Virus record (IMG/VR): IMGVR_UViG_3300009183_000002
Location: 18,434 to 82,433 of that record
DNA: 64,000 bases
Origin: a virus
Direction: 5' to 3' (one strand)
Position numbers and translations under genes: made by a program. Under the pieces are notes generated by a model. That model made no database searches and had not been told where the DNA came from. It was given only the letters and a program-made list of their open reading frames with translations. This document shows positions 16,711-25,418 of this stretch, in pieces (the first letter of the stretch is position 1; every line of letters starts with the position of its first letter).

Positions 16711-16749
16711 TTCTATGTCTCCTTATCTTTCAATTATAAAAGCAAGTAA

Positions 16750-17469
16750 TCAACCAAAGATTCCCTGAAAGTAATCTCCACTTGCGGCTGAACGACCGCT
16801 AAGAAAAGGATCGTTTGTTGCATAAGAAGACAAGAAACTAGACGGATTTAAAGCCTGGGAAATTAAACCGCCGACCACCTGCTCTTTTAACTGTTGCTCC
16901 AGGGTTTTCTCAGGCTTCTCTTGAGCTTGCCTGCCATATAAGAAAGCTTTTAGAAGGTCTTCGGTACGTGTGTCTTGACTACTGGAAGCCGTTTGTGCTG
17001 CAACCGGTGAATCTGTGGCACGTGTGGTTGCGGCATCTGGTACTTTGTCGAGATGAAATGTATCTAGCTGATAAGGACCAGTGCGTAATGAAGAAACGTT
17101 ACCGGCTGCTCCTGCATTCATGTTGGTTGCAACAGAGCCAGTGCCACGGTAACGTAACTGGGTACCAGGGGCAAAGGCAATATCCATCCCTTGGTGATCT
17201 GTAGATGCACCTGCTTTTGGTGCTTTGCGAGGACCCATCTCGCTTGTGACCGTACCAGCGGGATTCAATTTAAAACCTTGCTGCTCCGATCCATACAACG
17301 GAGACCAGTTTTTACTCCCAGGGGTTAATACTTCTAGATATTGTCCAACATCTTTGCGTGCAATATCTAAAGGAATCTGCTTTCCATCTTTTTTCAAACC
17401 AAAATGAAAGTGCGGACCGGTAGCTGTACCCGTTGCCCCCTGGGTTCCAAGATTTAAATAACTTGCCAT
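16750..17469 (-). CDS. M23-type peptidase-like virion protein with motifs in swapped order
   Basis: 239 residues. GTATGPHFHFG near residue 20 is the HxH zinc/active motif that normally ends an M23 (LytM) domain. STDHQGMDIAFAPGT near residue 90 is the H-x3-D motif that normally starts it, preceded by SEMGPRKAP, which matches the G-x-R element. So the order is permuted. The C-terminus is helical (EKTLEQQLKEQVVGGLISQA). A wall-degrading role in DNA entry is likely, since all zinc ligands seem present. It follows a terminator, so it may have its own promoter. Confidence 0.65.
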   Translation of the reverse strand: MASYLNLGTQGATGTATGPHFHFGLKKDGKQIPLDIARKDVGQYLEVLTPGSKNWSPLYGSEQQGFKLNPAGTVTSEMGPRKAPKAGASTDHQGMDIAFAPGTQLRYRGTGSVATNMNAGAAGNVSSLRTGPYQLDTFHLDKVPDAATTRATDSPVAAQTASSSQDTRTEDLLKAFLYGRQAQEKPEKTLEQQLKEQVVGGLISQALNPSSFLSSYATNDPFLSGRSAASGDYFQGIFG

Positions 17470-17490
17470 TATCGTTTTATTTTCAATTCT

Positions 17491-17519
17491 AAAATAAAAA
17501 ACCCCCGGTTTCCCAGGGG
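17491..17519 (-). terminator. Intrinsic terminator after the HhH gene
   Basis: On the minus strand, CCCCTGG-GAAA-CCGGGGG forms a 7-bp stem with a GNRA-like tetraloop, followed by a T-rich run (TTTTTTATTTT). It lies about 20 bases after the stop of the gene at 17539-17949 and ends transcripts from the capsid side. Confidence 0.85.
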
Positions 17520-17538
17520 CTGTTGAAGGAGATGAGTG

Positions 17539-17949
17539 TTACACCCGAATAAGGTCGGCGGCCAAGAGGGAGTCCCAATCAACACGCTTGATTTGCTTCA
17601 GCTGTTCGAGATTATTAAATCTTTCACCCGACAAGGACATCTGTAGATCTTTGATCTCACGGGCTGTCTTAAGGCCGATACCCTTGACATGATCTGCGAT
17701 CATCTGGGCAGTAGCTGAATTTACATTCAGCCTGTGATCAGGCGGGAAATTGCGAGGTTCCTCTTTGGCTGCCTTATCCTTTACTTGAAGAGTCTTCACC
17801 TTTTTGGTGGCCTCTTCATCGGGACTTAGTTCGGTCTTGTAAGCGGTAAAAAGGCGACCGTCTTGGTCTTCAACCATTGACCAATCGCCATTGTCAAACT
17901 CACTAATAACCTTGACGCGAGCACCCGTTTTCTTATGTTGATAAAGCAT
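17539..17949 (-). CDS. Helix-hairpin-helix protein
   Basis: 136 residues. The C-terminal 65 are a ComEA-like helix-hairpin-helix domain: RLNVNSATAQMIADHVKGIG, then LKTAREIKDL and a second half ending in DSLLAADLIRV. HhH domains bind DNA backbone non-specifically. The N-terminal part is a small beta domain (GARVKVISEFDNGDWSMVED) resembling an SH3/KOW-like barrel. It may bind DNA in the capsid or at the connector. It follows the capsid accessory gene and is closed by a terminator. Confidence 0.75.
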   Translation of the reverse strand: MLYQHKKTGARVKVISEFDNGDWSMVEDQDGRLFTAYKTELSPDEEATKKVKTLQVKDKAAKEEPRNFPPDHRLNVNSATAQMIADHVKGIGLKTAREIKDLQMSLSGERFNNLEQLKQIKRVDWDSLLAADLIRV

Positions 17950-17990
17950 TTGAGACCAGGAAGTAATTCACTGGTCTCAGTTTAGCTTAA

Positions 17991-18806
17991 TCAGCTGACG
18001 GTGCGGTTAGTCAGATAGGCTTCGATATCTTCGTAGCCAGGAGCAACGTCAGGTTGGACGTAGCACACTTCAACAACCAGGTAGCCAACACGGCCAGCGG
18101 CGGAGTCGCCACTAGAGATGTAGAAACCACCAGCGGTAGAACCTGAAGTGTTTGCGCTTGCCTTGGAGAACACCTGAACGGTAGTGGAAGCAGCAACGCC
18201 ATAGTAGGCGGTACCAGGACCAGGGACCGTACCAGCAGCACCAGTAGAGGTGATGAAAGGATCGGTGCTAAGGGCGGTTGAGCCAGCAGCAAAGAAGATT
18301 TCACCAGCTTGCGTACCAGAAGTAGTGGATACCAGGTTTGCCTGGAACACACCTTCGCCAACACCAGAGGCGGCGGTAGGGAGGCTGCTGACGGAGCGAC
18401 CCACGGAGATCACGTTACCCGTAGCGTTGTAGATACCAGAAGCAACACGACCATCACCCCAGCCAGAAGCCACGGAGATAGCGGTGCGGTACACATAACC
18501 AGTGCTTGTGGAACTACCTGAGATCACCATGCCGGTGATGTCGGTACGCGTATCGTCTTGACGATAAGGAGAAGGAACGATAATCGAAGCAACGGCAACG
18601 GGACCGCTACCAGAAGTTGCGGTAACGGGGACATAACCACGTTGTTGGAAATAACGATAGCCGGGGACGGCCAGCACAGAAGTGGGGCCGCCTATGGTGC
18701 TATCGGTGGTTCCGTCGACAGGGTTGGCGTCGGTATTTTTGTACCAACCGTTTAAAGCATTTACCCAGTTACCGGGATAAATCTTTTTAGCAGACAAGTA
18801 AGTCAT
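17991..18806 (-). CDS. Capsid accessory/decoration-type structural protein
   Basis: 271 residues, almost entirely beta-type and rich in Ser, Gly, Thr, Ala and Tyr, with few charges. It begins MTYLSAKKIYPGNWVNALNG, has a good AGGA ribosome-binding site, and directly follows the major capsid gene. Position and composition suggest a decoration or head fibre protein. Confidence 0.65.
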   Translation of the reverse strand: MTYLSAKKIYPGNWVNALNGWYKNTDANPVDGTTDSTIGGPTSVLAVPGYRYFQQRGYVPVTATSGSGPVAVASIIVPSPYRQDDTRTDITGMVISGSSTSTGYVYRTAISVASGWGDGRVASGIYNATGNVISVGRSVSSLPTAASGVGEGVFQANLVSTTSGTQAGEIFFAAGSTALSTDPFITSTGAAGTVPGPGTAYYGVAASTTVQVFSKASANTSGSTAGGFYISSGDSAAGRVGYLVVEVCYVQPDVAPGYEDIEAYLTNRTVS

Positions 18807-18834
18807 TTATTTTTCCTAAAGTTATTGTTGATTA

Positions 18835-19995
18835 TCAAACGATGCCGTCGTCAGAAACGAAGCTGAATGCAGTGGTGACGAAATCTTTGTTCAGAATTTC
18901 AAAACCAGCATACAGTTGCCAAATCAAGATGATAAAGCGGCTGAAGTCATCGTTGTTGTTGATGAGCACCTGAGCATTAGGACCGCCAATGCCAACGCCA
19001 ATTGCCTGAGGACCAAAGAAGTAACCTTGGGCAATTTCTTGTTGGGCAAAGGTGCTGGCGTTAAAGCTAGCGTTAATGGTGCGGTTGGGGAAGTTAGTCG
19101 ATTCGAAGAACTTCACACCTTCAAACTGAACACCAGTAGGCATTACAGGTTCGCCAGCCAAGAAGTAGGCTTGACCAGCCTGAGGGCCTTGGTAGAAGCT
19201 AGCGTTGTTAGGCATCATGGGGTTACCCATGTACATGCCTTGGCCAGGGTTACCAGCGTAACGAGCAATCTCACGGAAGTCAGGATCACGACGCAGGTGC
19301 ATCATGAAGGTGGGATCGCAAATACAACGATACAGACCGTCTGCGTAGGTAGGAGTGTTGCGCTTGCGCAGGTCCTTAACAACAGTCAGAAGGTCGGTAC
19401 GCACAGAGAACTGCTGAAGATCAGCGGTGTACTCAGTGCTGGTATAAGAAATAGAACCGTTGGCAGCCTTGGTCTTGCCACCAGGGAAGTAGTAACCACC
19501 TTGAGTTGTAGAAGCTTGACCGTTGGCTTCTGCTTTTGACAGTTCGTCAATAAAGACGCGGTCACGCCACCGACGATAGTCATCAAGCAGCGTGAGGCTA
19601 CCGATGGACTGGTGGAACATATTCAGGTTGCCGGTGTCGAGCAGCAGACGCTGAGCGGTCACCAGGGTTTCCCGAGCAATCTTGAAGGTGCTGGGCTGGG
19701 TAGGATCACCGGGGTCCGCAGGGCCAGTGTATTCCTTAAGCACCACCAGGACTTTCTCCTTGGTGATGTTACGGCTGTTGGCGCTACCAATGGTTTGGTC
19801 GGCAATACGCTCGCGGCTGTCCTTAGTACCAGGGGTGCCCCAGAACTTGTAGCGATCCAGCTGAACGGTTTGACCAGGCTGACGAGTGAAGTCGTGAACG
19901 ACTACGGGCTCAACAGCCATCTCAGCAATGTAAGCGGGGTGGGGACGATAAAGTTCCGCACCCAGGATTTTTGGAAAATCGTTATCAATAAACAC
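18835..19995 (-). CDS. Major capsid protein
   Basis: 386 residues from a GTG (FIDNDFPKILGAELYRP) with a strong GGAGGA ribosome-binding site nine bases upstream. Between residues about 60 and 110 it has RERIADQTIGSANSRN then VLVVLKEYTGPAD, and later LYRCICDPTFMMHLRRDPDF and an aromatic C-terminal strand, similar to HK97-fold N4-gp56-type capsid proteins. It follows the portal and scaffold genes in the usual order and has even, expression-friendly codon use. Identity is by position and partial similarity. Confidence 0.85.
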   Translation of the reverse strand: MFIDNDFPKILGAELYRPHPAYIAEMAVEPVVVHDFTRQPGQTVQLDRYKFWGTPGTKDSRERIADQTIGSANSRNITKEKVLVVLKEYTGPADPGDPTQPSTFKIARETLVTAQRLLLDTGNLNMFHQSIGSLTLLDDYRRWRDRVFIDELSKAEANGQASTTQGGYYFPGGKTKAANGSISYTSTEYTADLQQFSVRTDLLTVVKDLRKRNTPTYADGLYRCICDPTFMMHLRRDPDFREIARYAGNPGQGMYMGNPMMPNNASFYQGPQAGQAYFLAGEPVMPTGVQFEGVKFFESTNFPNRTINASFNASTFAQQEIAQGYFFGPQAIGVGIGGPNAQVLINNNDDFSRFIILIWQLYAGFEILNKDFVTTAFSFVSDDGIV

Positions 19996-20083
19996 TTTGT
20001 TCTATCCTCCAGTGTCGCAGGAAATGTTTTTAACGGGTGAAAGATTCAGACATTATCATGTCTTATCTAACATAAATTTTAGC

Positions 20084-20111
20084 AGTCGGTAATTTACTAG
20101 AACTACCGACT
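20084..20111 (-). repeat. Hairpin in the scaffold-capsid intergenic gap
   Basis: AGTCGGTA (20084-20091) pairs perfectly with TACCGACT (20104-20111) around a 12-base loop. On the minus strand it sits six bases after the scaffold stop and is not followed by a T run, so it is more likely a processing or mRNA-stability element than a terminator. The capsid gene follows 88 bases later. Confidence 0.5.
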
Positions 20112-20116
20112 AACTA

Positions 20117-21088
20117 TCACTCCATTACAAACAGTTTGTTTGCAACGGTTTGAGGTTGTGCTTGATTCAGAAGACGCCATGCGTTCTGAGGATCGCGGTT
20201 CATTTGCTCATTGAAACCACCCCAGAAATTCTCGGGTGCTTGGGGAGCAGCAGCGGTGGGAGGGGCAGGGAACTGGCCCATCTGAGGTTGTCCCACAGCC
20301 TGAGTCGGATACCCACGAGTCTCCAGTTGAGCTTCGTTTTCGTACACGGGATAAGGACCTTCAGGTCCAAAGAACTTCAGCGTGTAGTCGCTAAGTACGT
20401 CGGGATTGGTCAGAATCTCGTTATAGGCCAGGTTCTCCTGGTGCTCGTTGACCGCAAAATTAGCGTAACCAACGATTGTGTCAGTTGCGCGGTTTCCCCA
20501 CGCGACCGCGCTGTCCAGCATCCCTTCCAGATTTAGGGCGTAGTTGTTCAGAACTGCCGGAGCTTCGATCCCGAACGCGTCCATTACTTGGCGGCTTTCC
20601 TGGCTCATTCCCACCAGGTCCGCGACGTCCGCTAAGGACGGAGTCGAGGAGGTTTGGGAATAGTTGGGCGAGGATACCTGGTTGGGAGACCAAGTCAGCG
20701 GAGCCGATTGTGGCGTAAACTGGCTGCTGGGTTGTCCGTAATTGGCCGGGGTATACGCTGTCGTCGGCTGCGACTGTTGACCCTGGAATGGGGATTGGAC
20801 TGGAGCGCTCAGCAGATTCACCACCTTGTTGAACGCCGACTCCCAAGGATTCCCCGCCGAGTCCGCCACCGGTTGGGATTGGGGGGCGTACTGAGTAGGG
20901 GCTGATTGGTAGCTGGGGGCTGCCTGAGGTACCGCCTGGGGGTAACTCATACCCACTTGATAAGCCTGCGGAGCTGCCTGGTAGCTTGCCGGTGCTGCTT
21001 GTGGTGCTGCCACCACGTAGCTGCTCGGAGCGACGGCTGCTGGTGCTTGGCTCGTCTGTGGGATCGATTGGACGATAGCGTCCTGCAT
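20117..21088 (-). CDS. Scaffold-type protein, read out of frame inside the portal gene's 3' end
   Basis: 323 residues, beginning with about 130 residues rich in Ala, Pro, Gln, Ser and Tyr (QAAPASYQAAPQAYQVG is typical), then a helical core (LADVADLVGMSQESRQVMDA) and a Pro/Gln-rich end. Its position between portal and capsid and its composition suggest a scaffold. It has an excellent ribosome-binding site (AAAGGAG, about eight bases before the ATG) placed within the portal gene. Its first 608 bases overlap that gene in another frame. Confidence 0.75.
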   Translation of the reverse strand: MQDAIVQSIPQTSQAPAAVAPSSYVVAAPQAAPASYQAAPQAYQVGMSYPQAVPQAAPSYQSAPTQYAPQSQPVADSAGNPWESAFNKVVNLLSAPVQSPFQGQQSQPTTAYTPANYGQPSSQFTPQSAPLTWSPNQVSSPNYSQTSSTPSLADVADLVGMSQESRQVMDAFGIEAPAVLNNYALNLEGMLDSAVAWGNRATDTIVGYANFAVNEHQENLAYNEILTNPDVLSDYTLKFFGPEGPYPVYENEAQLETRGYPTQAVGQPQMGQFPAPPTAAAPQAPENFWGGFNEQMNRDPQNAWRLLNQAQPQTVANKLFVME

Positions 21089-22838
21089 AACTCATCTCCT
21101 TTTGTAGAGCTTCTAAAGTGCGATACAGATATGGAGTTAAATCCAATCTCGGATCCGCAGCCATCGGTAAATCCGGTGATTGCGGGTGAGGGGTCTGCAT
21201 CATGCCCCCCACAAGGCGAGCAAACTGAGAATAAGCACTCTGCAGTTCGCCTACCATCCTGAATGGGAAGCCTGATAGCATCCCGGCCCTTTCTTCATCC
21301 GTCTTAGACGGGAAGAGGTATTTCAGTGCTTCAATGCTATCAACACCTAATTCTTGCAGATTTCGCACAACAATGGAGTTGTTTAGCGTATCTTGCGTGG
21401 AATCTTCGTAGACAGGACCCAACCAACGCCATTGCATTGTCACGTCACCATCTGGAATTAAACCAAGAACACCTGGCGGAATCTGTTGAGTTTTAAGACA
21501 AGCCATCATTAACTGCTTGACTTGGCCCTCAAACATACTCATTGCATCGTCGTAGGCCATGATGTCCTCCTGTGACGCATTCTCTGGTAGCTCCAGGGGG
21601 CGCTCAAGTCCTGCAGCTGCCGCAAGCGTCTCACGGAACATGCGTTCTTCTTGGAAAATAATCAGCTCCAAACAACGGCAAACACCATAGCTATAAATAG
21701 CAGTTGCTTTTTTCTTTGACGTAGCTGAAACGCGACCAAACAACGATTTGTATTCAGTTGCGGTTACGCCTGCAGAAATTGATAGCTCGTCTACGCCACC
21801 AAGTGCTGTACGAATTTCTTCCCTGTACTGACGTGCAAAAGAATTTTGATCACCTGAAATTGCATCTGGAACAATGTAACCAACTCGGTCGTTTGGTTCC
21901 AGGTTGGCAATCACCCTAGGTACTCGGATCTGACCATCAACACCACGGGAGATTGGATCAGCTTTAAACCTTGACTGGCTTAATGCACCGCTACCAGTAA
22001 AACCTGAGTTAGCCGCAATAGACGGACGCTGTACCACGGAGTCACCACCAGACTCCATCAGGTCTGTCTTGGGACGAGAAGACAAGAGTGTCGGGTTACC
22101 AAAGAACTGTACGTTCTTCCGCATGTTGCGAACCATGTCGTCATGCGTACAGATGTGATTGGCTAGTGCGTCAAATTCACCAACGCCTTCTGTAGAGAAA
22201 CCCTTGGGGTTGTTAAAGATCTCAACGCAAGGAATAAAACCAAGCGTATTTTTAAACGTTTTAGTTTTTCCGGTCAGTACTTGGTAATTAGTATCAAATG
22301 AAAGCTCAGCTTCTGAGTGAGTTTCTTCAATTGTTTTACGTTTAATTGAAAGACGAATATAACGCTTAGCCCCTCCGCGTCCCATGGATGCTTGACCACC
22401 TAAGTTGGTGGTCTCAATATCTTGCTGATAGCCAAAGCCCTGGCGGACTTTGTAGCTATAGATAATTACAACTTCGTCCAGTTCACCGTCAACGTTATAG
22501 AAGCTGCGATACTCGTGCTTACGGAAATAATAAAGACGATAATTGTTTTCAGTAGGACGGATATAAAAAAGACCCTGGCCATCACAAAGAAAATAATCCC
22601 AGAGCGAATCCAAGCGTGTATCAATTTGATTGTATTTGATTACGCGTTCAATAAAATCTTTGCGTTGATTACCAAAATTATCTTGCGCAGGAAAAAATTC
22701 AACACCCTGACGGATGCCAAACAATTTCATCTGTGCCAGGTGTGACGCAACAATGCCTGTATCAATTGCTGCCCCACCATCCTTTTCCAGGTAAGAGTCA
22801 ACAATTTCTTTAAGTCTGGCTTTCGCGTCTACAGCCAT
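20481..22838 (-). CDS. Portal protein with a 200-codon C-terminal overlap onto the scaffold gene
   Basis: 785 residues. The first 580 have portal character: a helical N-terminus, DSLWDYFLCDGQGLFYIRPT, YYFRKHEYRSFYN, and the wing and crown helices (ELIIFQEERMFRETLAAAAG). It follows the terminase cluster and precedes the scaffold and capsid genes, the standard order. Codons from about 584 on encode a Ser/Gly/Pro/Arg-rich tail that overlaps the scaffold gene out of frame without a stop. Whether the tail is translated is uncertain, but the absence of stops for 200 codons is unlikely by chance. Confidence 0.85.
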   Translation of the reverse strand: MAVDAKARLKEIVDSYLEKDGGAAIDTGIVASHLAQMKLFGIRQGVEFFPAQDNFGNQRKDFIERVIKYNQIDTRLDSLWDYFLCDGQGLFYIRPTENNYRLYYFRKHEYRSFYNVDGELDEVVIIYSYKVRQGFGYQQDIETTNLGGQASMGRGGAKRYIRLSIKRKTIEETHSEAELSFDTNYQVLTGKTKTFKNTLGFIPCVEIFNNPKGFSTEGVGEFDALANHICTHDDMVRNMRKNVQFFGNPTLLSSRPKTDLMESGGDSVVQRPSIAANSGFTGSGALSQSRFKADPISRGVDGQIRVPRVIANLEPNDRVGYIVPDAISGDQNSFARQYREEIRTALGGVDELSISAGVTATEYKSLFGRVSATSKKKATAIYSYGVCRCLELIIFQEERMFRETLAAAAGLERPLELPENASQEDIMAYDDAMSMFEGQVKQLMMACLKTQQIPPGVLGLIPDGDVTMQWRWLGPVYEDSTQDTLNNSIVVRNLQELGVDSIEALKYLFPSKTDEERAGMLSGFPFRMVGELQSAYSQFARLVGGMMQTPHPQSPDLPMAADPRLDLTPYLYRTLEALQKEMSYAGRYRPIDPTDEPSTSSRRSEQLRGGSTTSSTGKLPGSSAGLSSGYELPPGGTSGSPQLPISPYSVRPPIPTGGGLGGESLGVGVQQGGESAERSSPIPIPGSTVAADDSVYPGQLRTTQQPVYATIGSADLVSQPGILAQLFPNLLDSVLSGRRGPGGNEPGKPPSNGRVRDRSSGSSEQLRPKSGRDAGQRGRVGKPRN

Positions 22839-22849
22839 TAACTATTTGC

Positions 22850-22984
22850 CTATTTAGCTTTCTTGATCTTAGCAGTCTTGGACTTTTTATGGAGGCAAAG
22901 CCAAGTTTTAAAATATGCAAGTTCAGCTGGGCTGTAAAGCTCAGGACTTTTCAATGCTTTTTTAACTAACTTCTTTGTCTTCAT
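22850..22984 (-). CDS. Small basic cyanophage protein
   Basis: 44 residues: MKTKKLVKKALKSPELYSPA, then ELAYFKTWLCLHKKSK and a Lys-rich end. I recognise the 'KALK.PELY...EL.Y' pattern from short conserved cyanophage proteins encoded near the portal. Its start overlaps the previous stop by four bases (ATGA). Function unknown. Confidence 0.7.
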   Translation of the reverse strand: MKTKKLVKKALKSPELYSPAELAYFKTWLCLHKKSKTAKIKKAK

Positions 22985-23331
22985 GAGTAAACAGTTGATC
23001 TGGCAAAGCCTGCGGGAGCCTGACCAATTTGTGGTCCGCCATAAAAACCTGCAAAATTACCAGGGGCTCCTGGAGTCATGTTTGCAACGGCACTGTTTAA
23101 ATTACTGGTACCAGCTAAAGGTAACTTGGGGCCACCACCAGGAGTAATACCTCTGCGTTCAAACTCTTCAAGGAGTTGTTGGTTCTCTGGCAGGTTCTGT
23201 TGCAAGCGGCGGATCTGTTCTTCAGAACGACCGCCTAACGCTCCCGGTCCTTGTTGAATTACGTGATTAAAACCACCAGCTAAAAGATTGCCGGGTGCCC
23301 CTGGAACATTGGTAGTACCTGAGTAATACAT
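22981..23331 (-). CDS. Gly/Pro-rich virion-module protein
   Basis: 116 residues, with two Pro/Gly-rich segments (VPGAPGNLLAGG and a similar TPGAPGNFAGFYGG near the end) around a charged helix (EEQIRRLQQNLPENQQLLEE). It has an AGGAAG ribosome-binding site. The repeated PGAPGN motif at both ends suggests an assembly or linker peptide. No known family. Confidence 0.6.
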   Translation of the reverse strand: MYYSGTTNVPGAPGNLLAGGFNHVIQQGPGALGGRSEEQIRRLQQNLPENQQLLEEFERRGITPGGGPKLPLAGTSNLNSAVANMTPGAPGNFAGFYGGPQIGQAPAGFARSTVYS

Positions 23332-23357
23332 TTCTACGCTTCCTGTATTGATGTATT

Positions 23358-23540
23358 CTACTCTTCTATAATTTCAAACCCAGCAGGATCGTTTACTTTG
23401 GTAAGGATAATTCCATTGCCCTTAACATCCCAGTTAAGAACGTCCCCTTCTTCCCACCCAAGATCTTCAAGCACTTCTTCCGGGAGCGTAATAAACGGCT
23501 CACCGTTTTCGTCTTCTTCAACCTCAAGAATGTAACTCAT
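23358..23540 (-). CDS. AbrB/MazE/SpoVT-like DNA-binding protein
   Basis: 60 residues with the swapped-hairpin signature: ITLPEEVLEDLGWEEGDVLN, then W and a beta strand (NGIILTKV). This fold forms dimeric DNA-binding barrels in AbrB, MazE and SpoVT. It is very acidic at both ends, unlike most DNA-binding members. No toxin gene is adjacent, so a regulatory or virion-assembly use is more likely than an antitoxin one. It overlaps the next gene by four bases. Confidence 0.7.
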   Translation of the reverse strand: MSYILEVEEDENGEPFITLPEEVLEDLGWEEGDVLNWDVKGNGIILTKVNDPAGFEIIEE

Positions 23541-23830
23541 TTGGCCAAAAGCTTTTCCATAAGCTTATCAAGCTTATTGTTGATTTGCTGAAAATTATCG
23601 TGCATGTTTTGAATTTCTCTTAGAAAGTCAACTTTCAAAACATATTCAAGAGGCATCCGATTTATCTGTTGTTCCAAGGAGTCCACGCGGTTTTCTTGCG
23701 AACGTAACGATGCGTTAAGAGTTTGCAGCCGCTCATGCGTTCGGCTTAGGATCTTGTTTGCCACCCAGGATCCCCCTGTGACAGCTGATACAACTGCTGT
23801 AATTGCAATTGTTAAATACTCTGGGCCCAC
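23537..23830 (-). CDS. Single-TM coiled-coil protein (holin/spanin-like candidate)
   Basis: 97 residues from a GTG. An N-terminal membrane segment (LTIAITAVVSAVTGGSWVA) is followed by a long coiled coil (LQTLNASLRSQENRVDSLEQ and on to the end). This topology matches small phage membrane proteins such as anchor-type holins or spanin subunits. It sits just downstream of terminase, and cyanophages often have such a gene there. Function inferred. Confidence 0.6.
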   Translation of the reverse strand: MGPEYLTIAITAVVSAVTGGSWVANKILSRTHERLQTLNASLRSQENRVDSLEQQINRMPLEYVLKVDFLREIQNMHDNFQQINNKLDKLMEKLLAK

Positions 23831-23860
23831 AGGTATGAAAGCTTTCTTCTTATTTTAAGC

Positions 23861-25387
23861 TTAGTAATCAAGATGAAGCTGACCCTTTCGTGCTAAACCT
23901 GTGACTAACCACACTAACGCGTCGACGCAGTCATCATGACCACTTACGCCGAAATTTGTGAGTTCCTCGAAGAGATTTGTGAAGTTTCGGAAACGATTAA
24001 AAATAATCTTTCTATCTTCAAACATTCCCATGATGCCCCGGAACCGTGCCAGCTTGTCTGCTCGGAACCCTTTAACGGGATGCCAAATCAAGTTATAGAG
24101 ACCTTCGTTATTGAGGCACACCCTCTTGAAGTCAGCCTCCAGTGAAGCTTGGTACTGGACAGCTTCTGACCAAATGTCACAAGTCGAGTAAGTAGGGAAA
24201 TAATTATCGTTCTGGTCTTTTGAAATAACCGACCAATCGTTCAGCAATTCTTTTAACGCGTCAAGTTTTTCAAGGTTTCCCATCACTCGAATTCGGCGGT
24301 AATCAATAATATGAATACGATCTCCAATACGGCCTCCAAGGATCATGACGGTGTAGTCATTTTTTTCTTTGATGCCAGCAGATAGGTCAACACCGATGCC
24401 TAACGTGTCAAACTCCGTGGCAATCTCAGCTTTAACAATAAGTTCTGGCGCCAGGGAAAGCTCGTTTTGTCGTACAATTTGATTCATGTACTGGAACGAA
24501 AAAGCAATAGGAGCCTGGCGTTTCTTTTCTTTTAGGTAATCCAGTGACCACATCTCAGGCCAATACGATTCCTCTTCACCTGTTTTGGGATCATTGATAA
24601 TTGCAGAAAGAACAATCTGCATCCAGTTGTTTTGCTCGTTAAATGTGGTGGCATGAATGTCGTCATGTCTAAACCTTGTTCCAAGGCAGATTGCTCGTGC
24701 ACCTTCAAACATCGTTGGTGAAATCACAGCATTCCAATTTTCCTGCATTGTTTTACGAATGTCAGGATTGGAAATGTCTGCCGCAGATTTAATAGCGTCA
24801 TCGATCATTACCAGGTGTGAACGCTTGGAGGTTACAGAACCTTTGAGGCCAGCAGCGGAAAGCGTAAACTGTTCGTCACCCGTTACCTCAATGCCAGCAA
24901 ATTTATGATCAATAGACCAGTACTCATTACTGGTCACATTCTTCAAAAGGCGTACCTTGGGAAATACTTCTTGATACCGCTTGCTTTCAATGATGCGTTT
25001 GATGGTTGCTGACTTGGAACGAGCAATATCAACCGTATATGACAAGTAAAGAATTTGTAGTGGCAGCTTGGCTTGTGTATGGATGCCAATAGCCCAAGCC
25101 GTAAACAAACCTAAGACTGTTGACTTTGCAGAACCACGGGGAGCAAGTAGGTCAATATTGGGGCCAGCAATTCGCAACAAGCAACTACTATTTTCATTTG
25201 TGACAAAATGACGATTCCAGTCTTGGTGATGTTGAGCAGGAGGTTTGTCCGCTACATAATCACAAAAGAAACCAAAGTCCTCCCGTGCTCTCTCAAGAAG
25301 GTCTAAGTTTTTAGGTGCTCTGATTTGTTGATTGCGTGCAGCAGCCTTTGCGTTACGACGGTATGCAAGGTGCTGGTAAGAAGGCAC
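23861..25387 (-). CDS. Terminase large subunit
   Basis: 508 residues from a GTG. ATPase domain: Walker A LAPRGSAKST at residues 81-90, Walker B LVMIDD ending in Asp196-Asp197, and a coupling motif GTRFRHDD near 236. Nuclease domain: GVDLSAG with Asp334, and HDDCVDALVW near the C-terminus supplying further metal ligands. It packages DNA into the procapsid through the portal encoded downstream. Length is normal. Confidence 0.93.
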   Translation of the reverse strand: MPSYQHLAYRRNAKAAARNQQIRAPKNLDLLERAREDFGFFCDYVADKPPAQHHQDWNRHFVTNENSSCLLRIAGPNIDLLAPRGSAKSTVLGLFTAWAIGIHTQAKLPLQILYLSYTVDIARSKSATIKRIIESKRYQEVFPKVRLLKNVTSNEYWSIDHKFAGIEVTGDEQFTLSAAGLKGSVTSKRSHLVMIDDAIKSAADISNPDIRKTMQENWNAVISPTMFEGARAICLGTRFRHDDIHATTFNEQNNWMQIVLSAIINDPKTGEEESYWPEMWSLDYLKEKKRQAPIAFSFQYMNQIVRQNELSLAPELIVKAEIATEFDTLGIGVDLSAGIKEKNDYTVMILGGRIGDRIHIIDYRRIRVMGNLEKLDALKELLNDWSVISKDQNDNYFPTYSTCDIWSEAVQYQASLEADFKRVCLNNEGLYNLIWHPVKGFRADKLARFRGIMGMFEDRKIIFNRFRNFTNLFEELTNFGVSGHDDCVDALVWLVTGLARKGQLHLDY

Positions 25388-25418
25388 AAGAATTATTCAG
25401 ATACTACTGAATACTATC

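Noticed and set aside
18250-20040. Long plus-strand frames opposite the capsid and decoration genes
   Set aside because: They are antisense shadows of highly expressed, codon-biased genes and have no start signals.
23936-24908. Plus-strand frames inside terminase
   Set aside because: They are shadows of the conserved minus-strand ATPase/nuclease gene.
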